From positions 186,001 through 250,000 of the forward strand of contig JAFDVW010000016.1 in the NCBI GenBank assembly GCA_018268755.1: a stretch of DNA of 64,000 nucleotides, given 5' to 3'. Positions 24,813 to 33,256 of this stretch are shown here, piece by piece (position 1 is the stretch's first letter; every line of letters starts with the position of its first letter). The DNA comes from Acidobacteriota bacterium. GTDB lineage: Bacteria > Acidobacteriota > Terriglobia > Terriglobales > Acidobacteriaceae. The notes below the pieces were generated by a model. The model did not search any database, was not told the origin of the DNA, and was given only the letters and a program-made list of their open reading frames with translations. Made by a program: the position numbers and the translations under genes.

Positions 24813-26369
24813 TTAGTGGCGGAAATGGCGCACCCCGGTAAAGATCATGGCCAGACCCAGGCGATCAGCCGCCGCAATGACTTCGGGGTCGCGCACCGAA
24901 CCGCCGGGCTGGATGATGGCCGTGGCCCCAGCCTTGGCAATCTCTTCCACCCCGTCCGGGAAGGGGAAAAAGGCATCAGAGGCGGCCACCGTGCCTTTGA
25001 GCGGCAGCACGGCCTTCATCGCGCCGATCTTGCAGGAGTCCACCCGGCTCATCTGCCCCGCTCCTACACCCACGCTTTGGCCATCCCGGGCATACAGGAT
25101 GGCATTCGATTTCACGTGTTTACATACCTTCCAGGCAAACAGCAGCGCCCGCTTTTCCTGCGGGGTGGGGGCACGCTGGGTCACTACTTTCAGGTCTGCC
25201 TCGGCAAGCTGGCGAGTATCGGAGTCCTGCACCAGAACGCCGCCGGAAACGTTCTTCAGAACCCAGGGCTGGGGGGAATTCTTGACCTCCACCAGGCGCA
25301 GGTTCTTTTTGGAGGCGAAGGCGGTCTTGGCGGCGTCATCAAAGCCCGGGGCGGCGATGACTTCCAGGAATAGCTTGGCCATCTCTTCGGCCGCGGGCCC
25401 GTCGATCACGCGGTTCACACCAATGACACCGCCAAAAGCGGAAACCGGATCGCATTCGAGCGCTCGTTTGTAGGCTTCCGCCAGGGTAGCGCCGGTCGCG
25501 GTGCCGCAAGGGTTGGTGTGCTTAATGATGGCGCACACCGGCTCTTCGAATTCCTGCGCCAGGTCCCAGGCCGCCTGCAAGTCGACGATGTTGTTATAAG
25601 AGAGCTCTTTGCCCTGGATTTGCAGGCCATTGGCCACACCGGTCGCGGAGCCGTCCGAGTACATCGCCGCTTTCTGGTGCGGGTTCTCACCGTAGCGCAG
25701 GTCGGCGACTTTTTGAAAGGAGAGCCGCAACGTGGCCGGGAAGCCTTGTCCTGCCACCAGCGTCAGCGGCCCTTCCGGATGGATTCGCTCGAGGACGGTA
25801 GCGATGGCCGAGTCATAGGCCGCAGTGGTGGCAAATGCCTTTTGCGCCAGCTTCCATTTGGTCGCCCGGGAAAGGGTCCCGCCGGAGCTCTTCATTTCTT
25901 CCGCAATTGCGGCGTAATCGTTGGGCGAGGTCACCACCGCCACATCCTGGAAGTTTTTGGCGGCGGAGCGGATCATGGAAGGTCCGCCAATGTCGATGTT
26001 TTCGATCACTTCCTCAAAGTGCACGCCCGGCCGGGCCGCGGTCTTGGCAAAGGCGTAGAGATTCACCACCACCATGTCAATGTGCTGGATGCCGTGCTCG
26101 GCAATGGCGGCACGGTGGCCGGCGTCCTCGCGCCGGTAGAGAATGCCGCCGTGCACCTTGGGGTGCAAAGTTTTGACCCGGCCGTCGAGCATTTCAGGGA
26201 ACCCCGTAAGGTCAGAGATGTCCTTCACCGCAATGCCGGAATCGCGCAACAGCTTGGCCGTGCCTCCGGTGGAAATCAGATCCACGCCCAGGTCGGCCAG
26301 GGCCCAGGCAAACTTCACCAGCCCGGTTTTATCGGTGACGCTGAGAATGGCGCGCTGAATCTTGGACAT
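24813..26369 (-). CDS. purH: Bifunctional AICAR formyltransferase / IMP cyclohydrolase
   Basis: The 518-aa enzyme carries out the last two steps of IMP synthesis. The N-terminal MGS-like IMP cyclohydrolase domain (KIQRAILSVTDKTGL, ISTGGTAKLLRDSGI, FPEMLDGRVKTLHPKVHGG) is followed by the formyltransferase domain with the catalytic IKHTNPCG and the C-terminal GAGQMSRVDSCKIG. Length and motifs are complete. The ATG at 26369 was chosen because the conserved domain begins there; the upstream frame contains a repeat-like sequence. No other pur genes are in the window. Confidence 0.95.
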   Translation of the reverse strand: MSKIQRAILSVTDKTGLVKFAWALADLGVDLISTGGTAKLLRDSGIAVKDISDLTGFPEMLDGRVKTLHPKVHGGILYRREDAGHRAAIAEHGIQHIDMVVVNLYAFAKTAARPGVHFEEVIENIDIGGPSMIRSAAKNFQDVAVVTSPNDYAAIAEEMKSSGGTLSRATKWKLAQKAFATTAAYDSAIATVLERIHPEGPLTLVAGQGFPATLRLSFQKVADLRYGENPHQKAAMYSDGSATGVANGLQIQGKELSYNNIVDLQAAWDLAQEFEEPVCAIIKHTNPCGTATGATLAEAYKRALECDPVSAFGGVIGVNRVIDGPAAEEMAKLFLEVIAAPGFDDAAKTAFASKKNLRLVEVKNSPQPWVLKNVSGGVLVQDSDTRQLAEADLKVVTQRAPTPQEKRALLFAWKVCKHVKSNAILYARDGQSVGVGAGQMSRVDSCKIGAMKAVLPLKGTVAASDAFFPFPDGVEEIAKAGATAIIQPGGSVRDPEVIAAADRLGLAMIFTGVRHFRH

Positions 26370-26499
26370 GTCGGGCCTCGGAGAGTCGAAAGGTTTGCCC
26401 ACAAGGGCAGCGGGAAATTCTATCAGCAGAAGGGATGTGCAAAGGTGTGGATCGAATTTCCGGCAGGCGGGTGAACGAACGAATGGGATATTGGAGTAG

Positions 26500-26556
26500 G
26501 GATGCTTCGACTTCGCACAGCGCACAAAGCGCTGGTGCCGCGCTCAGCATGACAAC
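26500..26556. repeat. Family B repeat, degenerate half copy
   Basis: GATGCTTCGACTTCGC and CGCGCTCAGCATGACA resemble the inverted half of the family B element. It lies upstream of purH. Confidence 0.5.
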
Positions 26557-26570
26557 ATCATAGAGTGTCA

Positions 26571-26622
26571 AGCACTGGGCTAACGGCTAAGGGCTAACAG
26601 CTAACGGTCAACGACCAACGGC
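26571..26622. repeat. CTAACGG / CCAACGA short tandem repeat
   Basis: About seven imperfect 7- to 8-base units (CTAACGG, CTAAGGG, CTAACAG, GTCAACGA, CCAACGG) in a row, ending 5 bases before the stop of the following minus-strand gene. It is the same family as 27367-27517 and 14160-14184. Confidence 0.6.
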
Positions 26623-26626
26623 GAAT

Positions 26627-27271
26627 TTAGGTTTTCGCCTTGGCCTTCAGCTTCACCTGACCATCCTGCATTTCGACGCTATATTCCACGGCCTGGCAGC
26701 CATATTGTTTGCGGATCTGGTCGGTCTTTTTCTGCACAAAGGCAGTAAAGCTGTCGAAGTTGCCGCTGACCGCCTCGCCCGACTTCTTCTTGGCCTCGGT
26801 CAGAACGTTGTAGAGTTTCTCCACCTGCGCCCGCTCGGCTTTGGCGTCGGCGCAATCGATGGAGAAGGGTTTCTTCTCTTCCTGGGCCCGAGCCGGCGCC
26901 GCGCCCGCAGCTACCGCGGCAGCAGCGGCGCTTACGCCATAGACCTTATGTTCCGGTTCATGCTGCTCCGGCCGCACTCCCTGGACGGAAAGCAAGGCGT
27001 CCTGCGGGCGACGATAGCCTTCTTCGCGAATGCGGCCCTTCTTGCGCCACAAGTCGCTATAGACGGCATAACGTTGCGCGATTTCGTTGAACCGAAAGCG
27101 TTGCGAGAAGCTCAGGCGTGACCCATCGCTGTGTTTGCGCAACAGGGTGAGCACCTTCCACTCGATATCGGTGGGCGGCTTTTTCGTCGGATTGTTGAAA
27201 TAGATCTCGTACTCGATCTTCAAGCGCCGCATGTGCGAGTCGAGCAGATTCAATTCGTCGTCAACGGTCAC
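26627..27271 (-). CDS. MXAN_5187-type C-terminal domain protein
   Basis: The 214-aa protein has an N-terminal helical domain resembling the myxobacterial MXAN_5187 C-terminal domain (LKIEYEIYFNNPTKKPPT, then RFRFNEIAQRYAVYSDLWRK). An Ala-rich linker follows (about residues 110-130), then a small C-terminal domain with two cysteines (IDCADAK, YGCQAVE). The family's role is not established. GTG at 27271 was chosen because AGAGAGG lies in front and the conserved helix begins soon after. It is in the same direction as purH but separated from it by repeats. Confidence 0.6.
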   Translation of the reverse strand: MTVDDELNLLDSHMRRLKIEYEIYFNNPTKKPPTDIEWKVLTLLRKHSDGSRLSFSQRFRFNEIAQRYAVYSDLWRKKGRIREEGYRRPQDALLSVQGVRPEQHEPEHKVYGVSAAAAAVAAGAAPARAQEEKKPFSIDCADAKAERAQVEKLYNVLTEAKKKSGEAVSGNFDSFTAFVQKKTDQIRKQYGCQAVEYSVEMQDGQVKLKAKAKT

Positions 27272-27366
27272 GAAAGCCTCTCTTGCAAACCAGTTTAGGG
27301 GGAAATGGGCGCTGCGACGAGGTTCCCGAGGGCCACGAAGGGGATAGTACAAAAGTACCCAAAAAC

Positions 27367-27517
27367 CGCCGTTGGCCGTTGGCCGTTAGCACTTAGCAAT
27401 TGGCATTTCCAGCCTTAGGTCTGTAGCGCTTCCAGGACAAAATCCAGAAAGGCTTGGCCGATCCAGTGTTCCGGCCAAGTGCTAATGGCTAATGACTAAC
27501 GACCAAAGGCCAACGGC
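27367..27517. repeat. Inverted repeat built of GGCCGTTA / TAACGACC units
   Basis: The left arm (27367-27393) carries GCCGTTGGCCGTTGGCCGTT and then AGCACTT. The right arm (27477-27517) carries AAGTGCTAATGGC and then CTAACGACC and CCAACGGC. The arms are inverted copies of each other around an 83-base core. It lies upstream of the MXAN_5187-type gene and just downstream of the XRE regulator. Confidence 0.65.
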
Positions 27518-27526
27518 GAATGACGG

Positions 27527-27874
27527 CTATTTGGAATTGGAGGCCATCTTCTTGACCATGGCCAGCACCAGCTTGCGGTCGCTGTCGTTGAGGCTGACCG
27601 AGTAGCGGCGAATCTGGCTGAGGAAGCGGACTTCGTCGTCCGAGAGCTGGGGCAGTCCCTTCGATCCGTTGGTATGTCCGGACTCGGCGAAAAACTGGGA
27701 AAGCGGCAGCTCCATGGCGCCGGCAATTTTGGCCAGCGTGTCGAGGGAAGGAATGGTATGGCCGTTTTCCACCCGGGAGAGATAGCAACGCAGCAACCCG
27801 GTCCGCTTTTCGATATCGCCCTGCGACATGCCTTTTTGCAAGCGGTAGTTCCGGATGGTTTCGCCAATATTCAT
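27527..27874 (-). CDS. XRE-family transcriptional regulator
   Basis: The 115-aa protein has an N-terminal helix-turn-helix of the Cro/CI (XRE) type (residues about 4-60: ETIRNYRLQKGMSQGDI, then LLRCYLSRVENGHTIPSLDT and LAKIAGAMELPLSQFF). The C-terminal 50 residues form a short helical domain (LSDDEVRFLSQIRRYSVSL, then RKLVLAMVKKMASN), probably for dimerisation. No cognate operator or toxin partner is apparent. Targets are unknown. Confidence 0.88.
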   Translation of the reverse strand: MNIGETIRNYRLQKGMSQGDIEKRTGLLRCYLSRVENGHTIPSLDTLAKIAGAMELPLSQFFAESGHTNGSKGLPQLSDDEVRFLSQIRRYSVSLNDSDRKLVLAMVKKMASNSK

Positions 27875-28019
27875 AGGAAATATCCTTCAGACATTCCGAA
27901 GGATGGGTGCATAGTAACCAGAGTAGTAACTTCTGGCAAGTGGAATTTCATCCTTTGATAAGCCTGCCTCGTTCCGCTCCGGAGCGGCGAAAGCGCACGT
28001 CCAGCGCGAACTTTCACGG

Positions 28020-28772
28020 CTATTTCTTTAAAGTGCGGGCCAGAAAATCGATCGTTCTGTGCCAGGCATCGGCCGCATCCGCAGGCCGGTACCCATTCTT
28101 ATTGTTGGGATTTTCAAAGGCATGGCCCGCGTCGGGATAAATCACGGTCTGCGCATTTTTGCCCAGCGACTTGAGGTCGGCCTCGAATTTCTTTACGTCC
28201 TCGGCAGGAATGCCCAGGTCCTGGCCGCCAAATAATCCCAGGATCGAGGCATTGATTTTGCCCAACTGCTGTTTGTCGGTGGCCAGGTGCCCATAGTTGA
28301 TGACGGTCGCGGCCAGGGTCGGCTCCTGCAAGGCCACATCCAGAGCGTAACCTCCACCCATGCACCAGCCAATCGAGCCCAACCGGTCCTTCTTCACGTT
28401 GGTTTGCGCCTTCAGGAAAGTCACGGCCGCGTGCAGGTCGCGGGCGGCACGGTCTTCCGGCACGCCCCGCATGATTTCATGGGCCGTCTCCGGCGTGGTG
28501 GCGATTTTGCCGCGATACAGGTCGACGGCGAGGGTGACGTAGCCCTGGTCGGCGAGTTTGGAGGCCTGCTCCTTCACCCAATCATTCAGCCCCCACCACT
28601 CGTGGATGACCACCAGCGCGGGAAACGGGCCTTTGCCCTGCGGCGTGTAGAGCACAGCCTGCACCGTCTCGTCGCCGGATTTGTAGGAGACCGGCTTCCC
28701 TTCCGCCGCCAGGGCCAGGGTGGAACCAACGGCCAAAACAACCAGCACAAGCGCATATTTTCTGAAAGTCAT
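28020..28772 (-). CDS. Secreted dienelactone hydrolase-family protein
   Basis: The 250-aa alpha/beta hydrolase has a signal peptide (MTFRKYALVLVVLAVGS, cleavage near ALAA). The nucleophile is cysteine in GSIGWCMGGGYAL, as in dienelactone hydrolase; Asp in GLFGGQDLGIP and His in DAGHAFENPN complete the triad. The export signal makes a role in aromatic catabolism less obvious; it may cleave esters in the periplasm. The start at 28772 was chosen for the signal peptide. It is downstream of an amidohydrolase gene in the same direction, 114 bases away. Confidence 0.88.
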   Translation of the reverse strand: MTFRKYALVLVVLAVGSTLALAAEGKPVSYKSGDETVQAVLYTPQGKGPFPALVVIHEWWGLNDWVKEQASKLADQGYVTLAVDLYRGKIATTPETAHEIMRGVPEDRAARDLHAAVTFLKAQTNVKKDRLGSIGWCMGGGYALDVALQEPTLAATVINYGHLATDKQQLGKINASILGLFGGQDLGIPAEDVKKFEADLKSLGKNAQTVIYPDAGHAFENPNNKNGYRPADAADAWHRTIDFLARTLKK

Positions 28773-28851
28773 AACCAACCTCACGGCCAAGGAGTCCAGG
28801 GAAACGAGGGGCGCGGAGAAAGTGTACACCCTAAGTGCCATAGGGCCGGTG

Positions 28852-28874
28852 GAGAGGTAGCCCAGCTACCTCTC
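28852..28874. terminator. Perfect hairpin between amidohydrolase and hydrolase genes
   Basis: GAGAGGTAG / CTACCTCTC pair around a CCCAG loop just after the amidohydrolase stop codon. No T-tract follows on either strand, so it may be a processing or pausing hairpin rather than an intrinsic terminator. Confidence 0.5.
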
Positions 28875-28886
28875 TACCCATCGTCC

Positions 28887-30197
28887 TCAACGAACGTTCT
28901 TGTAGACCACGCCGCCCTTCATGACGAAGCTGACGTTCTCGAGCGCCCGCACATCCGCCAGTGGATCGGCATTCACGGCGATGATGTCGGCATATTTGCC
29001 CGCCTCGATGGTACCCACATCTTTCAGGCGGTCAATCAGGTCAGCCGAATTATAGGTGGCGGTGCGAATGGCCTGCGCCGGCGTCATGCCGAACTTGACC
29101 ATATAAAAAAACTGTCTGGCATTGTCGCCGTGGGGATAGACGCCGGCATCGGTGCCGAACGCCATCTTCACGCCCGCCTTCACCGCCTTCTGGAAATTCT
29201 CCCGCTGCAGGCGGCCCACCATCTTTTCCTTATCAATGTTCTCCTGCTCCAAGCCAAACTTGGGAGCTTCGTTCAGGATGTAGTCGTCGTTGTAGATGTC
29301 CATGTCGAGATAGGTGCCGTGCTCTTTGGCCAGGCGAATACCTTCGTCGTCAATCAGGCTGGCGTGCTCGATGGAATCGATCCCGGCCAGAATGGACCAC
29401 TGGATGCCCTGCGCGCCGTGGGCATGGGCGGCAATTCTGCGGCCGGCCATATGTGCGGTCTCGGCCGCTGCTTTCAGCTCTTCCAGCGTGTACTGCGGGG
29501 CGCCCGGGCTGTCGCCACGGGAGAGCACGCCGCCGGTGGCGAGGATCTTGATCACATCCACGCCATACTTCACCTGGGCCCGGATGGTATGGCGAATTTC
29601 TTCCGCGCCATCCGCAATGCCGTAGTCGCGCTCGGCGGGAAACAGGGTCACGCTGGTTTCGGGGCTGAAATTGTTCAGGTCGCCATGTCCGCCGGTGATG
29701 GAGATGCCCGGCCCGCTGGCCACAATGCGCGGTCCTACCAGATATCCGCTGTTGATGGCATTGCGCAGGTCCACGGCCAGGAAAGGCGGCGAACCAACGT
29801 CACGCACCGAGGTGAACCCGGCCTCCAGAGTTTTGCGCGCATTCAAGACCGCCGCGAACCCTGCGGTAAAGGGCGTTTCCTTGAAGTTGTTGATGGGGTC
29901 GTAACGGTCGGCGCGTGACCCCAGGTGGGTATGGCAATCAATCAGCCCAGGCAGCACCGTGGCGCGAGACAGATCAATCACATTCGCGCCGGCGGGGACC
30001 TTGATTTCCGCCGCCGAACCAACCTGCTTGATGCGCTCGCCCTCCACCACAATCACCACTCCCTCGCGGACGTTTTCGCTGGTAGCGTCAAAAAGCTTGC
30101 CGGCCAGGACATAGGTCGTTTTCGGTGCGGCGGCCGGCGGCGTGGTTTGTGCCCACGCGGTACCGAGGAGAAGGGCCCATAGCAATATCTTTTTCAA
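28887..30197 (-). CDS. Secreted amidohydrolase (imidazolonepropionase/prolidase-like)
   Basis: The 436-aa metal-dependent hydrolase has a signal peptide (MKKILLWALLLGTAWAQ). The metal site is complete: DCHTHLG, a likely carboxylated lysine in GVDVIKILATGG, histidines in AHAHGAQG and SIEHASLIDD, and Asp in AFGTDAGVYPHG. Such enzymes cleave cyclic amides or Xaa-Pro peptides; the specificity is not predictable. The start is TTG at 30197, 6 bases after CAGGAG; the frame upstream has no matching sequence. It is likely cotranscribed with the downstream dienelactone hydrolase. Confidence 0.85.
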   Translation of the reverse strand: MKKILLWALLLGTAWAQTTPPAAAPKTTYVLAGKLFDATSENVREGVVIVVEGERIKQVGSAAEIKVPAGANVIDLSRATVLPGLIDCHTHLGSRADRYDPINNFKETPFTAGFAAVLNARKTLEAGFTSVRDVGSPPFLAVDLRNAINSGYLVGPRIVASGPGISITGGHGDLNNFSPETSVTLFPAERDYGIADGAEEIRHTIRAQVKYGVDVIKILATGGVLSRGDSPGAPQYTLEELKAAAETAHMAGRRIAAHAHGAQGIQWSILAGIDSIEHASLIDDEGIRLAKEHGTYLDMDIYNDDYILNEAPKFGLEQENIDKEKMVGRLQRENFQKAVKAGVKMAFGTDAGVYPHGDNARQFFYMVKFGMTPAQAIRTATYNSADLIDRLKDVGTIEAGKYADIIAVNADPLADVRALENVSFVMKGGVVYKNVR

Positions 30198-30389
30198 AGC
30201 TGACTCCTGATGGGAATTTGCCCGCAGATTTCGAGGGCCAAAGTGTCGCGGTTGGGAGGATTCCGTGTCAACCCGGAAACCCGCGGTCACGTTCGGAAGG
30301 CAAGAATCGGCGCTCTCTTGAACTTGGGGGAGAAGCCTGCAGCGCTGTCTTTGACAGCGCTCTTTCCGCGCCGGATAATTTCTTTCGAC

Positions 30390-31736
30390 ATGGACCTGCG
30401 TACTCCCGTTCTGCGCCGCTCTTTTCGTAAGCCGTTTCCTGTTGCCGTACGCGGGGAAGGCGTCTATGTGTGGGACACGGAGGGCAAACGCTATCTGGAT
30501 TTTGCCGGCTCGGCGGCAGTCAACTTTATTGGGCACGGTGTGCCGGAAATTTCCGCCGCCATGGCCGCACAGGCAGCGAAGCTGGAATTTGTTCACACCA
30601 GCCAGTTCACCACGCCGGTGGCGGAGGCCTACGCCCAGGAACTGCTCGACTTTGCCGGAGAAAATTTTCGCGGCGGCGCGGTGTACTTCACCTGCGGCGG
30701 ATCGGAAACGGTGGAAACCGCGCTGAAGCTGGCGCGCCAGTATCAGGTGGAAATCGGCCAGAGCAAGCGTTCCCAAGTCCTCAGCCGCACCCAGAGCTAT
30801 CATGGCTCGACCCTGGGAGCGCTTTCGGTCTCTGGCAACAAGAAACGCCGCGAGATGTATTTGCCCATGGTGCGCGAGTGGGCACACATCGGCATCCCTT
30901 ATTGCTATCGCTGCCAGTACGATTGCAGCGATGGCTGCCGCAACTGTGGACAGGAGTATGCCGCCGAACTCGACCGCGCCCTGGCAGCCAATGACGAAGC
31001 CGCCGCCTTCATCTGTGAGCCGGTAAGCGGCGCGACCCTGGGCGCGGTCATACCTCCTCCGGGATATCTACAGAGCACCGCGGAAGTCTGCCGCCGCCAT
31101 GGCGTGCTGCTCATCGCTGATGAAGTCATGACCGGCATGGGACGTACCGGCCGCAACTTCGCAGTGGAGCATTGGGACGTGGCCCCGGACATTCTGGTGA
31201 CTGCCAAAGGCCTTTCCAGCGGATACGCGCCGCTGGGCGCGGTCCTCGCCAGCAAAAAGGTAGTGGATGCCATCGCGGAAGGCTCCGGCGCATTTCTGCA
31301 CGGCTTCACTTACAACGCGCATCCTGTTTCGCTCGCCGCCGGTCAGGCCGTGCTGAAGCATCTTCAGGAGCACAAGCTGGTTGCGGCTGCGGACTCGGCG
31401 CGTAAAGACTCGCCTGCCGGAAAACTGAAGGCGGCGCTGGAAACCCTGTGCGAACTAGAGGTCGTCGGCGATGTCCGCGGCATCGGTCTGCTCTGGGGTG
31501 TCGAGTTCGTCGCGGACAAGTCCAGCAAGCGGCCCTTCCCGCCGGAGAAAACCTTCTCCGCCCGCGTGGGCCAGGCTGCCGCTAAGCGCGGCGTCATGGT
31601 CTATCCCATGCAGGGATCGGTGGATGGCATCGCGGGCGACCACCTTCTGCTCGCGCCTCCCGCCGTGCTGACGTCCGAGCAGATCACCTGGGCGGTGGGG
31701 GAACTACGCGCCGCCATCCTGGAAGCCATGAAATAG
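30390..31736 (+). CDS. Class III PLP-dependent aminotransferase with Cys-rich insert
   Basis: This 448-aa aminotransferase of the class III (omega) family has the PLP lysine in DILVTAKGLSSGYAPLG, the acidic PLP contact in LLIADEVMTGMGRTG and the phosphate segment CGGSETVETALKLAR. Around residues 170-190 there is a cysteine cluster, PYCYRCQYDCSDGCRNCGQ, with the pattern CxxC-x3-C-x3-C-x2-C, which might bind a metal. Family members with this cluster are known in the aspartate aminotransferase-family annotation, but the substrate is not. The ATG at 30390 was chosen where conservation begins. It is divergent from the amidohydrolase. Confidence 0.88.
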   Translation: MDLRTPVLRRSFRKPFPVAVRGEGVYVWDTEGKRYLDFAGSAAVNFIGHGVPEISAAMAAQAAKLEFVHTSQFTTPVAEAYAQELLDFAGENFRGGAVYFTCGGSETVETALKLARQYQVEIGQSKRSQVLSRTQSYHGSTLGALSVSGNKKRREMYLPMVREWAHIGIPYCYRCQYDCSDGCRNCGQEYAAELDRALAANDEAAAFICEPVSGATLGAVIPPPGYLQSTAEVCRRHGVLLIADEVMTGMGRTGRNFAVEHWDVAPDILVTAKGLSSGYAPLGAVLASKKVVDAIAEGSGAFLHGFTYNAHPVSLAAGQAVLKHLQEHKLVAAADSARKDSPAGKLKAALETLCELEVVGDVRGIGLLWGVEFVADKSSKRPFPPEKTFSARVGQAAAKRGVMVYPMQGSVDGIAGDHLLLAPPAVLTSEQITWAVGELRAAILEAMK

Positions 31737-31781
31737 CTCGGTCGTGCAGTTTTTCGGCCACCCCGCCCTTTGCTCGTCAGG

Positions 31782-31830
31782 TTCGTATCAGGGCGTCGCT
31801 TTCAGCGACGAAGCTTTATCCTGATACGAA
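31782..31830. repeat. Two-level hairpin (TTCGTATCAGG ... CCTGATACGAA)
   Basis: An 11-base outer stem encloses a second stem CGTCGC / GCGACG with a TTTCA loop. A partial third copy, GGATACGAATCG, follows. No second copy was seen in the window. It lies after the aminotransferase gene and may serve as its terminator or be a REP element. Confidence 0.55.
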
Positions 31831-32031
31831 TTTTGGATACGAATCGTCTTGTAGAAGCCAAATCCCTGCGAGGAAGGCTCGAAACCGCAGAGGAGAACTC
31901 TTCCAATCTCAAATGATTTCAATCACTTATCTGATGATCCTGACTTAAGACGAGTTTTACCCGGCAGGCATTGCCGAATTTGACGGGCCCCGGCACTCTG
32001 GCGGAGTGGTCCACGCCAAGGAGGAGCCCCC

Positions 32032-32757
32032 ATGGCCAGTCCCCTGATCGATTTTTGCGAGCCGGCGAACCCGGCGGTGCTGAAAGAAGTCCAGAAAGCC
32101 AGCTTCCAGAACGCCAATCGCATCCAGCGCAGCTTTCTGGCCCGGGCGGAAAAGCGCACCCTGGTCTGGCTGGCGGAGCGCACCCCTGCCTTCATGAATT
32201 CCGATCACCTAACCATCCTCGGCTTCGCCGCCCAGCTCATGGCCGGGGCCAGCTATGCCTTGGCCCGCTATGACCACCTCTGGCTGCTCGCCGGCATCGG
32301 CTTCCTCGCTCTTAACTGGCTGGGAGACAGCCTGGATGGAACGCTCGCCCGCGTGCGCCAGCGGCAGCGCCCGCGCTACGGCTTCTACGTGGACCACATC
32401 CTGGACAGCTTCGGATCGTTGGCCCTCATGGGCGGTCTCGCGCTCTCCGGGTTTGTGAACCCCTGGATCGCTGCCGGCATGCTGGTCGGGTTCCTGCTGC
32501 TCTCCATCCAGTCGTATCTTGCCACCTACACGCTGGGCGAGTTCCGCATGTCCTTCTGGAGCTTCGGCCCCACCGAGATTCGTATTCTGCTGGCCCTCGG
32601 CAATCTGGCCCTGTTGCATGGGCCGCGCGTGCTGCACGGAAAATATCTGCTGTTCGATATCGGCGGGGCCATTGCCATCGGCGGCATGGCGCTAATGCTG
32701 GTGTTCTTTACCGCGCGCAACATCCACCGGCTCTATCACGAGGAAAAGCTGGCATGA
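32032..32757 (+). CDS. CDP-alcohol phosphatidyltransferase-family membrane enzyme
   Basis: The 241-aa integral membrane protein has the diagnostic motif DSLDGTLAR then GFYVDHILD, the D-x2-DG-x2-AR-x8/9-G-x3-D-x3-D signature of enzymes that join CDP-alcohols to a second alcohol, as in phospholipid synthesis. About six membrane helices are evident. The soluble N-terminal part (about 70 residues) is longer than in minimal family members. It overlaps the downstream GtrA-like gene by 4 bases (ATGA), so the two are cotranscribed and may act on the same lipid or glycolipid. Confidence 0.88.
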   Translation: MASPLIDFCEPANPAVLKEVQKASFQNANRIQRSFLARAEKRTLVWLAERTPAFMNSDHLTILGFAAQLMAGASYALARYDHLWLLAGIGFLALNWLGDSLDGTLARVRQRQRPRYGFYVDHILDSFGSLALMGGLALSGFVNPWIAAGMLVGFLLLSIQSYLATYTLGEFRMSFWSFGPTEIRILLALGNLALLHGPRVLHGKYLLFDIGGAIAIGGMALMLVFFTARNIHRLYHEEKLA

Positions 32758-33179
32758 GCCGGGAGAGTAGGCGGGCAATCGTGGTTCGCTGGCTGAAATT
32801 CAACTTTGTGGGCGCCCTTGGGATCGGCGTGCAACTGACCGTGCTGGCCGCGCTCAAAAGCGGATTCCACCTGCATTATCTGTGGGCCACGGCGATGGCG
32901 GTCGAGACCGCTGTTGTCCACAATTTCCTGTGGCACGAGCGCTTCACCTGGAACGATCGCGGTCTGGAAAACGGTGCGCTGTTGCGTTTCCTGAAATTTA
33001 ACGGGACCAATGGCGCGCTCTCCATCGTGGGAAATCTTGCTCTGATGAAGCTGTTCGCGGGAGTTTTGCACATTCCCTATCTCGCGGCAAATGGCATGGC
33101 CATTGCCATCTGTTCGCTGGCCAACTTCCTGGTCAGCGACCGCTTGGTATTTGAGGACCGCGCACCAAGTGGCACCTGA
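32754..33179 (+). CDS. GtrA-like membrane protein
   Basis: The 141-aa protein belongs to the GtrA family, small four-helix membrane proteins thought to flip undecaprenyl-phosphate-linked sugars in O-antigen glucosylation or teichoic acid decoration. The family pattern is seen in WLKFNFVGALGIGVQL, the HNFLWHERFTW segment and the late ANFLVSDRLVFE. Its start codon overlaps the stop of the CDP-alcohol transferase gene. No glycosyltransferase gene adjoins it, so the carried sugar is unknown. Confidence 0.85.
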   Translation: MSRESRRAIVVRWLKFNFVGALGIGVQLTVLAALKSGFHLHYLWATAMAVETAVVHNFLWHERFTWNDRGLENGALLRFLKFNGTNGALSIVGNLALMKLFAGVLHIPYLAANGMAIAICSLANFLVSDRLVFEDRAPSGT

Positions 33180-33256
33180 TTTTTGAAATACCCAAGAACA
33201 CGGAGGCGCTGACCCCTGGCCGGGCACTATACTTTCTTCGTTCGAGGAGGCGCGCC

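Noticed and set aside
28287..29918. 543-codon plus-strand frame opposite the amidohydrolase and hydrolase genes
   Set aside because: It is the complement of two well-supported genes with signal peptides and catalytic motifs. Its own translation has no domain.
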